A model generated the notes under the pieces. It saw only the letters and a list, made by a program, of their open reading frames with translations, had not been told where the DNA came from and did not search any database. From CAWIJJ01 sp963836425 (GTDB lineage Bacteria; Acidobacteriota; Terriglobia; Bryobacterales; Bryobacteraceae): a DNA stretch of 64,000 bases. Location of the stretch: positions 186,001 to 250,000 of the forward strand of contig CAWIJJ010000017.1 in the NCBI GenBank assembly GCA_963836425.1. The letters run 5' to 3'. A program made the translations under genes and the position numbers. Shown one piece after another: positions 34,832-43,388 of the stretch (positions are counted from its first letter, which is position 1; every line of letters begins with the position of its first letter).

Positions 34832-35845
34832 ATGCGCGGCAAAACCGGCCTGATCGCCCTTCTCCTCGCGTTGCTGCATGTTGCCGTGCTGCTGGCGGCG
34901 TTTCTCGCACCCTATCATTTCGCCGCTCAGCATCGGAATTATCCGTATGCGCCACCCTCCCGGATCCACTTCCGGGATGCCGCGGGCCATCTTCATATCC
35001 GTCCGTTCGTTTACGCCCTGGTTCCAGACTTCGCCACCGGCGGCTACCGCGAAGATGCCGGCAAGGCCTTTCCGATTCATCTTCTGGTTTCCCGGCAGGA
35101 TGCGCAGGCTACCGGCATCCTCCCGTTTTCCCTGCGGCTGTTCGGCGTCGACCCGCCCGGGGTCCTGTTTCTCCTGGGGTCGGACGGCTTCGGGAGGGAC
35201 GTCTTCTCGCGGACGTTGTACGGCGCGCAGGTGTCTCTGTTCACGGGGTTTCTGGCTGCGTCTCTGGCCGTGGGAATCGGTCTTGTGTGCGGCACCCTGT
35301 CCGGCTACTTCGGCGGGGTGACGGACCAGATCATGATGCGTGGAGGCGAGTTATTTATGGCGTTGCCCTGGCTTTACCTTCTGCTCGGCGTTCGCGCGCT
35401 TCTGCCGCTCCACATATCGCCGCCGGTAGCCTTCTTCCTGCTCGTGGGAATTATAGGCGGCGTTGGATGGGTCCGGCCGGCCCGTCTGGTGCGGGGAGTC
35501 GTCCTGAGCGCCAGGGAACTCGCCTTCGTACAGGCGGCGCGCGCTTTCGGCGCTTCCCACAGCTACGTGATGCGGCGCCACATCCTGCCACTTACATCGG
35601 GTGTACTGGTCACCCAGATGAGCATTCTGATTCCCCGATTTGTGCTCGCCGAAGTATCGCTTTCGTTTCTCGGCCTGGGCGTCGGCGAGCCCGTGCCGAG
35701 TTGGGGAAATATGCTCGCGGACGCCCGGCAGTACCATGCTCTCGTCCAGCACCCCTGGTTGCTCAGTCCGGCGGCCGGCATGGTACTAGTTCTGTTGTTT
35801 TACCTTCTCCTGGCCGACGCGCTCACCACCGGGGACCATTCCTGA
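34832..35845 (+). CDS. Oligopeptide ABC transporter permease (OppC/DppC-like)
   Basis: 337 residues, starting at the base after the preceding stop. One N-terminal helix is followed by an unusually long periplasmic loop (~30-110; RIHFRDAAGHLHIRPFVYAL) and then the DppC core with LGSDGFGRDVFSRTLYGAQ, GELFMALPWLYLLLGVR and the EAA loop ARAFGASHSYVMRRHILP. The end LSFLGLGVGEPVPSWGNML is the DppC hallmark. With the two ATPases, OppB-like permease and downstream binding protein it completes the importer. Confidence 0.92.
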   Translation: MRGKTGLIALLLALLHVAVLLAAFLAPYHFAAQHRNYPYAPPSRIHFRDAAGHLHIRPFVYALVPDFATGGYREDAGKAFPIHLLVSRQDAQATGILPFSLRLFGVDPPGVLFLLGSDGFGRDVFSRTLYGAQVSLFTGFLAASLAVGIGLVCGTLSGYFGGVTDQIMMRGGELFMALPWLYLLLGVRALLPLHISPPVAFFLLVGIIGGVGWVRPARLVRGVVLSARELAFVQAARAFGASHSYVMRRHILPLTSGVLVTQMSILIPRFVLAEVSLSFLGLGVGEPVPSWGNMLADARQYHALVQHPWLLSPAAGMVLVLLFYLLLADALTTGDHS

Positions 35846-35895
35846 CACGGTACTCACAATTCATAAAGCGCTTAAAACAAAGCACCTCGCTAATT

Positions 35896-35923
35896 TTGCA
35901 CGAACTGGGCGATCAGTTACACT
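35896..35923 (+). promoter_or_regulatory. Sigma-70-like promoter before the binding-protein/sigma/CHAT operon
   Basis: TTGCAC (35896-35901), a 16-base spacer, then TACACT (35918-35923). Transcription would start near 35930, followed by GAAGG as ribosome site and the TTG start at 35942. This would let the binding protein and the coupled sigma and CHAT genes be expressed apart from the transporter operon. Confidence 0.5.
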
Positions 35924-35941
35924 ATGCGTTGAAGGCATGAC

Positions 35942-37684
35942 TTGGGTGTGAAATTGATTCGCGGCGCTGGCGTAGTACTGGCCGCTTTCGCGGCGCTGTC
36001 GCAGGCCGGAGAAAGCGACTTCCTGGTGATGCCGCTCCTGACCGGCCGTCCCGGTGGGACTTTGGTTTTCGCCCAGAGAAGCGAACCACTGACGTTGAAT
36101 CCGCTCATCGCTAATGATGGAGCCTCGCGGGAAGTTATTCCCCGCCTTATGGCGGACCTTATACACATCAACCGGTATACGCAGAAGACCGAACCCTCCC
36201 TGGCGAAGAGCTGGACCGTCTCCCCGGACGGGCGCCGTTTCGTAATGGAACTGAGGCGCGGAGTTCGGTTTTCCGACGGACACCCTTTCGATGCCGACGA
36301 TGTTCTTTTCACATTTCGCGCGTATTTGGACGAAAAGGTAAATTCCGTCCAGCGAGACCAGTTGATTCTGAACGGCAAACCGATCGTCGTGCGAAAACTT
36401 GATCAATTCAGGGTTTCCTTTGAATTACCTGAGCCAAATGCCGTAGCGGAGCGCCTCTTCGATGGCTTCTACATCCTCCCTCGCCACCTTTTGGAACGCC
36501 TTCTTGATCAGGAAAAGCTGAATGAAGCATGGGGGCTCCGCTCATCTCCATCGGAAATTGCCGGCCTCGGTCCGTTCCGCCTGAAAGAGTATTCGGCCGG
36601 ACAGAGGCTCGTGCTCGAAAGAAATCCATACTACTGGAAAAAAGATTCGGTGGGGACTCAACTGCCTTACCTGGCCGAATTGAAATTCATTTTCGCCGGG
36701 ACCGAAGACGGCCAGGTTCTGCGTTTTCAATCGGGAGAATCGGACCTGATTTCCCGGTTCAGCGCGAGAAACTACTCGGTCCTGTTCAGGGACGCTCCCA
36801 AACGCGGGTACAGCCTCGCAAAGCTGAACGGAGGGATGGAATTCAGCTTTCTGGTTTTCAATCTCAATGACCTTTCGCGGGTGCCGGCACGAACCGCGGC
36901 GCGGGTTCCTTTCTTGCGGCGACAGTCCTTTCGCACCGCGATTTCATTGACCATAGACCGCGACGCAATGGTGCGGCTCGTATACGCCGGCATGGCCGCG
37001 CCGCTCGCCGTTCCGGTTCCCCCGGGTTACCGCTTCTGGATCAATCAGGACCTTCGCCTGCCGTCGCGGAACGTCGCCCGCGCGCGCCAGATCCTCGCTG
37101 GGGATGGTTTCAAGTGGGAGCGCAACGGCCGGCTGCTGGACCCGGGCGGCAAGCCGGTCGAATTCACCATTGCTTTCAGCTCCGGCAACCCCGAGCGTCA
37201 GCCCATGGCGGCGCTGATCCAGGAGGACCTCCGCGCCCTCGGCATGACGGTACAAGCGGCGCCGCTCGAACTCAGGAGCCTGTCTGACCGCGTCAGTCAG
37301 AGTTTCGACTATGACGCGGCCATACTGAGCCTGAGTTCCCCCGATGCCGATCCCAACGCCGATATCAACCTGTGGCTCTCGAGCGGAGGGGTGCACCTCT
37401 GGCACCCGAATCAGAAGGCACCGTCCACACCATGGGAAGCGGAAATCGACGGCCTGATGCGCCGCCAGGCGGTGGCTCGCGACCCGGCTCTGCGCAAGAA
37501 ACTCTTCGACCGGGTGCAGGCGATTTTCGCCGGCGAGCTACCTATGATCCCGCTGGTAAGCCCGTTCGTGCTGGCCGGCGCGCGCAGGGGTCTCGCAAAT
37601 TTCCGGCCCGCCGTTCTCGAACATTCCACGCTGTGGAACGTCGAAGAACTGTATTGGGCTCCTCCGGACGGTGTCCGCCGATGA
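35942..37684 (+). CDS. Oligopeptide-binding protein (SBP family 5)
   Basis: 580 residues from TTG (35942, GAAGG 6-7 bases upstream) or GTG (35948). An exported N-terminus (LIRGAGVVLAAFAALSQAGE) precedes the family 5 fold: GGTLVFAQRSEPLTLNPLIA, PSLAKSWTVSPDGRRFVMEL, RGVRFSDGHPFDADDVLFTF, GLGPFRLKEYSAGQRLVLERNPYYW and AISLTIDRDAMVR. It delivers peptides to the upstream permease/ATPase set. Its stop codon overlaps the ATG of an ECF sigma gene, an unusual coupling of a transporter component to regulation. Confidence 0.92.
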   Translation: MGVKLIRGAGVVLAAFAALSQAGESDFLVMPLLTGRPGGTLVFAQRSEPLTLNPLIANDGASREVIPRLMADLIHINRYTQKTEPSLAKSWTVSPDGRRFVMELRRGVRFSDGHPFDADDVLFTFRAYLDEKVNSVQRDQLILNGKPIVVRKLDQFRVSFELPEPNAVAERLFDGFYILPRHLLERLLDQEKLNEAWGLRSSPSEIAGLGPFRLKEYSAGQRLVLERNPYYWKKDSVGTQLPYLAELKFIFAGTEDGQVLRFQSGESDLISRFSARNYSVLFRDAPKRGYSLAKLNGGMEFSFLVFNLNDLSRVPARTAARVPFLRRQSFRTAISLTIDRDAMVRLVYAGMAAPLAVPVPPGYRFWINQDLRLPSRNVARARQILAGDGFKWERNGRLLDPGGKPVEFTIAFSSGNPERQPMAALIQEDLRALGMTVQAAPLELRSLSDRVSQSFDYDAAILSLSSPDADPNADINLWLSSGGVHLWHPNQKAPSTPWEAEIDGLMRRQAVARDPALRKKLFDRVQAIFAGELPMIPLVSPFVLAGARRGLANFRPAVLEHSTLWNVEELYWAPPDGVRR

Positions 37685-38250
37685 GCGGACCGCCTGCCAG
37701 GGAATGGAGCAATTCGCGGCTCGTTCAGGAATGCCTCGAAGGCAGCGAGCACGCCTGGAACGCCCTCGTGGACCGCTACAAGAACCTGATCTACTCCATC
37801 CCGGTGAAGTACGGCGCGCCACCGCAGGACGCCGCGGACATTTTCCAGGCGGTCTGCCTGGACCTGTTTAATGAACTGCCCCGACTGCGGGACGCGGAGG
37901 CGCTGGCCGGCTGGCTGATCCGGACCGCGACCCACAAATGCTACCACTGGAAACAGGCGCAGCGCTCCACCGGCGGACTGGATGACAGCGAGCTCGAAAC
38001 GCGCGCGGCCGATGTGCCCGTTCCTCCGGATCTTCTGGCGGCCATCGAACGCGAGCAGATGGTGCGCGACAGCCTGCACCTGCTGCCGCCCCGGTGCAAG
38101 TGGATGATCGAGCTTCTCTTTTTCGAGTACCCTCCGATGCCTTATGAAGAGGTGGCCCGGCGGCTCAATCTGGCGCGAGGTTCCATCGGCTTCATCCGGG
38201 GGCGTTGTCTCAAACGGTTAAAGCGGATCCTTGAAGAGAAAGGGTTCTGA
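37681..38250 (+). CDS. ECF-type RNA polymerase sigma factor
   Basis: 189 residues. Sigma-2 is at ~15-85 (LVQECLEGSEHAWNALVDRY, LIYSIPVKYG, DIFQAVCLDLFNELPRLRD, LAGWLIRTATHKCYHW) and sigma-4 at ~125-185 (LPPRCKWMIELLFFEYPPMP, YEEVARRLNLARGSIGFIRGRCLKRLKRIL). The start overlaps the stop of the peptide-binding protein, and the stop shares one base with the CHAT gene start, so the three are translationally coupled. No classical anti-sigma gene is adjacent, but a zinc-finger protein with a ZAS-like motif is two genes downstream. Confidence 0.9.
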   Translation: MSGPPAREWSNSRLVQECLEGSEHAWNALVDRYKNLIYSIPVKYGAPPQDAADIFQAVCLDLFNELPRLRDAEALAGWLIRTATHKCYHWKQAQRSTGGLDDSELETRAADVPVPPDLLAAIEREQMVRDSLHLLPPRCKWMIELLFFEYPPMPYEEVARRLNLARGSIGFIRGRCLKRLKRILEEKGF

Positions 38251-41093
38251 TGGATGTGGACAGCCTCATGGAGCGGCTCTCCAGCGAAGCGCGTCCGTCG
38301 AACCGGCGGCGCATTTTGCTCGAGCACCGCGCGCTGTGGAGCGCGGCCACCCTGGAGCGCTTCTACGACGCCGTGGTCCGGCTCATTAACGTGGACATTC
38401 CGAAGGCTGACCGCGTGGCGCGTTCCGCCCTTTGGCTGGCGCTCCAGACATCCGACGGGGCGGCGCGGGCGGCGAGCCTGCGCGCCATGGGCCACGTCCT
38501 CGACCGGCAGCGGAGATACGCTCCCGCCCTTCGTCACTACGAGGAAGCGCGGCGCCTGTTTGTGGAACTCGGGAATGAGCCGCAAGTGGCGCGCACGCTG
38601 ACCGCCAAACTGCAAAGCCTGATTTATCTCGGCCGCTATGACGAAGCGCTGGCGGCGGCCGCCGCGGCGCGCGAAATACTACTGCGGCAAGACGACCAGT
38701 TGCGGCTGGGGAGGCTCGATGCCAATCTGGGCAACCTGCTGCATCGCCAGGACCGGTTCGAAGAGGCCCTGGACTTGTACGCACGCGCGCTGGAGGTCCT
38801 GGACCGGATCGGCGAGCCGCGCGATGTCGCCATCGTGCTCCAGAACATGGCCACCTGTCAGATCGGGATGGGAGACTTCCGTCATGCATTGGGGACTTAC
38901 GAACGGGCGCGGGAGTACTGTCTCCGCCATGAGCTGCCCCTGATCGTTGCCGTGGCCGATTACAATATCGCGTACCTTTATTACCTGCGCGGGGAGTACA
39001 CACGCGCCATCGAACTCTACAATGCCGCACGCGAGCATTGTCACGCTTTGGGCGATGCTTACCGGGAAGCGTTGTGCGATCTGGACCAGTCCGAACTGTA
39101 TGTGGAGTTGAACCTGAGCGAGGAGGGGGCTCACCTCGCGCGCCGGGCCCTGGCGGCGTTTCACGACCTCGGCGTCAACTACGAAGCGGCCAAAGCTTTG
39201 ACCAATTTCGCCATTTCCCGGATGCATCACGGCGAGACGGCGGACGCCCTGGAGTTATTTGAAAGGGCCCGGAAGCTCTTTGTTCAGGAAGGCAACAAGG
39301 CCTGGATTTCGACCATCGAGCTGTACGAAGCCCTGGTCCACCACCGCGGGAGGCGCTTCGCCGAAGCGCAGGTCCTCTGCGAAAGCGCCTTCCGGTTCTT
39401 CGCCAACTCGTCTTTTTCGGGAAGGGCCGCTCTGTGCCAGATCCTTCTGGCGCGCATCCACCTGGATGCAGGCCGGCCGGGCGAGGCGAGGAGCGTCTGC
39501 GAGTGGGCCCTCGACCGTGCGGCCAAGGCGGAGAGCCCGGCACTCGAGTACCAGGCGTATTTTGTTATGGGCCAAATCGAGGAAGCGCTCGGGGCGGCCG
39601 ATGCGGCTTACGCGTCCTATCGCAAGGCGCACGAGAACCTCGAGAATCTGCGCAGTCACCTCAAGGCCGATGAGATGAAGATCGCATTTCTCAAGGACAA
39701 GCTGGAGGTGTACGAAGCGCTGGTCCGCATGTGCCTCTGCCGCGGCGGCGCTTCCTCCGAGGAAATGGCGTTTGCGTATATCGAACAGGCGAAATCTCGC
39801 AGTCTGGCGGACCTGATTGCGTTCCGCGCCCAGAATCTGCCTGCGCCAGTCAAGGTCCGGCGGATCCTGGTGGAACAGGTACGCACCTTGCGCGAGGAAC
39901 TGAACTGGCTGACCCGGGCGATTCAAACACAGGAGGGCCGGGCGGCAACGGTGCGCGATCCGAAGCTCGAGAAACTACGGCGGGCCGGGCACGACTGCGA
40001 ACAGAAGCTGGTCGAAGCCATGGGTTGCCTGCGACTCGAGGACCAGGAATTCGCGAGCTTGCAGACCGCCGCCTCGGTAGACCTCGACGCGATCCGATCG
40101 GTGCTTCCTGCGAATGCCCTGATGCTCCAGTATTATCGCGTGGAGGACACCATGCACGTCTGCCTGCTCAACCGCGAGCAGCTCCGGATCGTGCCGCTCG
40201 GTTCGGCGTCGCGTCTGCGCCGCGACCTGCAACTGCTTCGCTTCCAGCTCTCCAAATTCCGGCTCGGGCCCGATTATCTGGCTACATTCCGGAAACAGTT
40301 GCTGGATGCGGCAAACGGGCACTTGCAGGAATTCTACCGGAACCTGATCGCGCCGGTGGAAAAATACCTGACGGCCGAGCATCTTATCCTGGCGCCCCAC
40401 GATTTCCTGCACTATCTTCCTTTTCAGGCGCTGATGGACGGAGACGTGCCGCTCATATCCCGGCATTCCCTCTCCTTCACTCCGAGCGCCAGCGTCTACT
40501 ACCTCTGCCACATCAAGGGTGATTTTCGCGGACGCGGTTCGCTGGTGCTGGGCCTGCCGGACGCTTCGGCTCCGCATATCGCGGACGAGGTGCGAGCCGT
40601 GGGCTCGATTCTGCCCGAGGCGAAGGTCTTCACGGGTGAGGATGCTACCTATGAAACACTGCGGCGCGAAGGCGCGCACAGCCGTTTCATCCACATTGCC
40701 ACCCACGGCTCGTTCCGGCGCGACAACCCGATGTTTTCGTCCATCCGGCTGGGAGACGGCCACCTCACTCTTTTCGACCTTTACCAACTTCAGTTGCCGG
40801 CCGAGTTGATCGCCCTGAGCGGCTGTGGCACCGGGTTGAACGTGGTAGTGGGCGGCGACGAACTGATGGGGTTGAAGCGGGGACTGCTTTACGCCGGCGC
40901 TCAATGCCTTCTGCTGACGCTGTGGGATGTGAACGACCGGAGCACTGCCGATTTCATGACGCTGTTCTACCGGAACCTGAGCGGCGGCGCATCGAAAGCC
41001 AAGGCCCTGCAGGCAGCGACGGAAGAACTTCGTCGCGCCTATTCGCACCCCTTCTACTGGGCTCCCTTTATGCTGGTGGGTAAGCACCAGTAG
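38250..41093 (+). CDS. TPR-CHAT caspase-like protease
   Basis: 947 residues. The N-terminal ~520 residues are at least ten TPRs (ALRHYEEARRLFVELGNEPQ, ALDLYARALEVLDRIGEPRD, ALGTYERAREYCLRHELPL). A coiled-coil linker leads to a C-terminal CHAT (clan CD) domain with the catalytic dyad His819 (FIHIATHGSF) and Cys859 (IALSGCGTGLN), and the family end (SKAKALQAATEELRRAYSHP, YWAPFMLVG). It has no signal peptide, so it is cytoplasmic. The TPRs probably bind an activating ligand or partner. It is coupled to the ECF sigma gene, with a zinc-finger protein and a subtilase downstream. Confidence 0.93.
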   Translation: MDVDSLMERLSSEARPSNRRRILLEHRALWSAATLERFYDAVVRLINVDIPKADRVARSALWLALQTSDGAARAASLRAMGHVLDRQRRYAPALRHYEEARRLFVELGNEPQVARTLTAKLQSLIYLGRYDEALAAAAAAREILLRQDDQLRLGRLDANLGNLLHRQDRFEEALDLYARALEVLDRIGEPRDVAIVLQNMATCQIGMGDFRHALGTYERAREYCLRHELPLIVAVADYNIAYLYYLRGEYTRAIELYNAAREHCHALGDAYREALCDLDQSELYVELNLSEEGAHLARRALAAFHDLGVNYEAAKALTNFAISRMHHGETADALELFERARKLFVQEGNKAWISTIELYEALVHHRGRRFAEAQVLCESAFRFFANSSFSGRAALCQILLARIHLDAGRPGEARSVCEWALDRAAKAESPALEYQAYFVMGQIEEALGAADAAYASYRKAHENLENLRSHLKADEMKIAFLKDKLEVYEALVRMCLCRGGASSEEMAFAYIEQAKSRSLADLIAFRAQNLPAPVKVRRILVEQVRTLREELNWLTRAIQTQEGRAATVRDPKLEKLRRAGHDCEQKLVEAMGCLRLEDQEFASLQTAASVDLDAIRSVLPANALMLQYYRVEDTMHVCLLNREQLRIVPLGSASRLRRDLQLLRFQLSKFRLGPDYLATFRKQLLDAANGHLQEFYRNLIAPVEKYLTAEHLILAPHDFLHYLPFQALMDGDVPLISRHSLSFTPSASVYYLCHIKGDFRGRGSLVLGLPDASAPHIADEVRAVGSILPEAKVFTGEDATYETLRREGAHSRFIHIATHGSFRRDNPMFSSIRLGDGHLTLFDLYQLQLPAELIALSGCGTGLNVVVGGDELMGLKRGLLYAGAQCLLLTLWDVNDRSTADFMTLFYRNLSGGASKAKALQAATEELRRAYSHPFYWAPFMLVGKHQ

Positions 41094-41116
41094 ACGTCTG
41101 CCGAATCCACATTAAA

Positions 41117-41145
41117 GTTAGTACCAAAGGGTTCCTGGAACTAAC
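41117..41145 (+). promoter_or_regulatory. Hairpin/inverted repeat after the CHAT gene
   Basis: GTTAGTACC (41117-41125) and GGAACTAAC (41137-41145) pair at 8 of 9 positions with an 11-base loop, and the loop side contains a small palindrome GTTCC-T-GGAAC (41131-41141). There is no following T tract, so it is more likely an operator or attenuation site than an intrinsic terminator. It sits in the 169-base gap between the CHAT and zinc-finger genes, which otherwise holds no gene. Confidence 0.35.
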
Positions 41146-41262
41146 AGGACGAAAAATAATGCCGCGAGGTATATCCGGGAGCCATGCCGCGTACCCCTTT
41201 TGTTAAGAATCAAACATTAGCCTTGGGATCCTCGATCGGCAGAACAGAAAGGTTGGAGAGCG

Positions 41263-41943
41263 ATGAAGCATTACGGCATCAACCAGTGGGTTGATTTCGC
41301 GCGTAATTTGGTGGACGAAGCCGGTGAAACAGCAATGCGCGGCCATTTGGCGGCGGGTTGCGCCGAGTGTCGGGACGTCGCTGTATTCACCGAACGGATG
41401 GGCGATATCTGCCGCGTCATGGCCGCTCAGGCGGCGCCTGACGACGTGGTCAGGCGCGCACGCGCCATCTTCCCGCTTCAACTACAGCCTCGTAAGAGAC
41501 GTGTCTTCCGGATTCCGGTGGAACTGATCTACGACAGCTTCCTGGTACCCGCACACGCGGGATTGCGGTCCACATGGCAAGTGGGCTGGCAGGCGCTCTA
41601 CCGGGCGGGAGACTGCTCTTTGGATTTGCGTATAGAACCGGAGATGCGCTCCGCGCGCGCCGCCGTGATCGGGCAGGTATCTAACCACGTGACCCCAGAC
41701 GATCACATGTCGGACCTCGATGTGTGCATCCGCTCCGGAAAACTGATTGTGGCCGAGACTCGCAGCAATCGGTACGGCGAGTTTCAACTCGAATACGAAC
41801 AGCAGAGGCGGTTGCAACTCTGTGTCTATCTGGACGAAGGAACGCGTTGCATTCAGGTGGGTTTGAAGAGCGTTGGAACAGACAGGCCGGCGGCAATAGA
41901 CCGCCTGCCGACGGGCAAAAAAACGGGTATCGATAACCGGTAA
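41263..41943 (+). CDS. Zinc-finger (ZAS-like) protein, possible anti-sigma partner
   Basis: 226 residues with a GGAGAG ribosome site. The N-terminal ~60 residues contain HLAAGCAEC (His28, Cys33, Cys36), resembling the zinc-binding anti-sigma motif H-x3/4-C-x2-C. No membrane helix follows, unlike classical membrane anti-sigmas. The rest (DLDVCIRSGKLIVAETRSNR, GEFQLEYEQQRRLQLCVYL) looks like a compact beta-sandwich of carboxypeptidase-regulatory type. It lies 12 bases upstream of the subtilase gene. It may restrain the ECF sigma factor, but this rests only on the motif and neighbourhood. Confidence 0.65.
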   Translation: MKHYGINQWVDFARNLVDEAGETAMRGHLAAGCAECRDVAVFTERMGDICRVMAAQAAPDDVVRRARAIFPLQLQPRKRRVFRIPVELIYDSFLVPAHAGLRSTWQVGWQALYRAGDCSLDLRIEPEMRSARAAVIGQVSNHVTPDDHMSDLDVCIRSGKLIVAETRSNRYGEFQLEYEQQRRLQLCVYLDEGTRCIQVGLKSVGTDRPAAIDRLPTGKKTGIDNR

Positions 41944-41955
41944 CGGACGGATGAC

Positions 41956-43317
41956 ATGAAACGAAACACTCTGGCACGAGTTTCCTTTCTTTTTTTCACG
42001 TTCCTGTTGGGAGCGTTTGCCGAGGACAAGGTCATTGTCCGGGCGGATCCGAATGCACTGAAGCTGCTGGCGCAGGTTTATTCGAATCTGGGCGTGAAAG
42101 TCACGGCGTCGCTGGACGGTTCCGGCCAGGTAGCGGTGTTGACGCTGCCGTCCGGCCCTCTTGGTTCATGGATCGCCGAACTGATGAAGCATTATCCGGG
42201 CGTGCTGGGCGTGGAGGTGGACGCTCCGGTGAAACTGCCGGTTCGCTCCGCCGCGGGCTTGGCCAATTCGGCTATTCCCAAAGTACCGGCGTTGCACGGA
42301 CCGAAGTCGAGTTTCTACAACGGCAATGCGGTATGGGGTCCTTACGTCAACCAGCCGGCCGCCGCGATAGTCGGCATAGACCCGGCGCACAAGCTGTCGA
42401 CGGGCAGGGGCGCGCTGGTTGCGACCATCGACACCGGCGTGGATTTTTCCCATCCGGCGTTACGCGGCTCCCTCGTGCCGGGCATTGACCTGACGCGCGG
42501 GGGCGGTATCGGCGACGAATCGGCCGACCTCAACCAGGAGACCACTCCTATCCTCGACCAGGAGACGACGCCGATTCTGGATGGAACCGGCACGATCATC
42601 CTGAACCAGGAGACTACCCCCATTCTCGACCAGGAGACCACCCCCATCCTCGATCAGGAAACTACGCCCATTCTCGATAACCGGCTCCCGCCGGCCCTCG
42701 GGCACGGCACCATGGTAGCGGGGCTGATTCACCTTGTGGCTCCGGAGGCGCAGATCATGCCGGTGAAGGCATTCGATGCCAACGGTTCAGCCACGGTGTC
42801 CCAGGTAATCGCGGCGATCTACTTCGCGGTGCTGCGGGGAGCTGACGTCGTAAACATGAGTTTCAGCACGCCGCAACCTTCCGAAGAACTGCGGAAAGCG
42901 ATTTCTTACGCAGTCTCCCGCGGAGTCATTTGTGTCGCCTCGGTGGGCAACGATGGGCAGGAGGTCAACGTCTATCCGGCCGCGTACGATTCCATCATCG
43001 GCGTGGGGTCGACCAACGGGTCTGATGTACGGAGCACATTTTCGAACTTCGGCGCGGCGGTCATGCTGGCCGCTCCGGGCGAGGGGGTCATCACGACTTA
43101 TCCGAGGAACCGGTATGCGGCCGGCTGGGGCACCTCGTTCAGCACGCCGTTGGTATCGGGTGCGGCGGCAATGCTGGTGCAATTGAGCGGCAGGATTTCG
43201 ATTTCCTCCGCGGTCAAGGACCTCTCTCAAGCCGTACCCATCGGGCAGGGGCTTGGGGCAGGGCGACTGGACCTGGTCAGGGCGTTGAGTTACCAGTTAA
43301 GCAATAAGGGCAAGTAG
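41956..43317 (+). CDS. Secreted subtilisin-family (S8) protease with octapeptide repeats
   Basis: 453 residues. A signal peptide (RVSFLFFTFLLGAFAEDKVI) and a short inhibitor-like pro-region precede the catalytic domain with Asp159 (ATIDTGVDFSHP), His250 (GHGTMVAG), oxyanion Asn332 (ASVGND) and Ser394 (GTSFSTPLVSGAA); all catalytic residues are intact. Between Asp and His it carries five copies of QETTPILD and one diverged unit, an insertion of 48 residues not typical of the family. It follows the zinc-finger gene by 12 bases and probably shares its transcript. Confidence 0.9.
   Translation: MKRNTLARVSFLFFTFLLGAFAEDKVIVRADPNALKLLAQVYSNLGVKVTASLDGSGQVAVLTLPSGPLGSWIAELMKHYPGVLGVEVDAPVKLPVRSAAGLANSAIPKVPALHGPKSSFYNGNAVWGPYVNQPAAAIVGIDPAHKLSTGRGALVATIDTGVDFSHPALRGSLVPGIDLTRGGGIGDESADLNQETTPILDQETTPILDGTGTIILNQETTPILDQETTPILDQETTPILDNRLPPALGHGTMVAGLIHLVAPEAQIMPVKAFDANGSATVSQVIAAIYFAVLRGADVVNMSFSTPQPSEELRKAISYAVSRGVICVASVGNDGQEVNVYPAAYDSIIGVGSTNGSDVRSTFSNFGAAVMLAAPGEGVITTYPRNRYAAGWGTSFSTPLVSGAAAMLVQLSGRISISSAVKDLSQAVPIGQGLGAGRLDLVRALSYQLSNKGK
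42535..42678 (+). repeat. Six-unit 24-base tandem repeat encoding QETTPILD
   Basis: Units at 42535, 42559, 42607, 42631 and 42655 each encode exactly QETTPILD; the unit at 42583 reads GTGTIILN. The five exact units differ at many synonymous positions (for example ACC ACT CCT versus ACG ACG CCG) while the peptide is identical, indicating selection on the amino-acid sequence rather than a recent DNA duplication. Confidence 0.95.
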
Positions 43318-43388
43318 CGACGGGCTCGCGGCGATCCAAAAGGGGTACAGGGGAAATGAGAAGGAATGCGTTGCATAAGGAAAAGCAG

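Noticed and set aside
37372..38250. A longer sigma-factor reading frame starting upstream at 37372
   Set aside because: The upstream part lies inside the binding-protein gene. The sigma-2 domain and the start/stop overlap fix the start at 37681.
41099..41262. A CRISPR array or gRAMP partner near the TPR-CHAT gene
   Set aside because: No direct repeats or Cas7-like coding was found around the CHAT gene.
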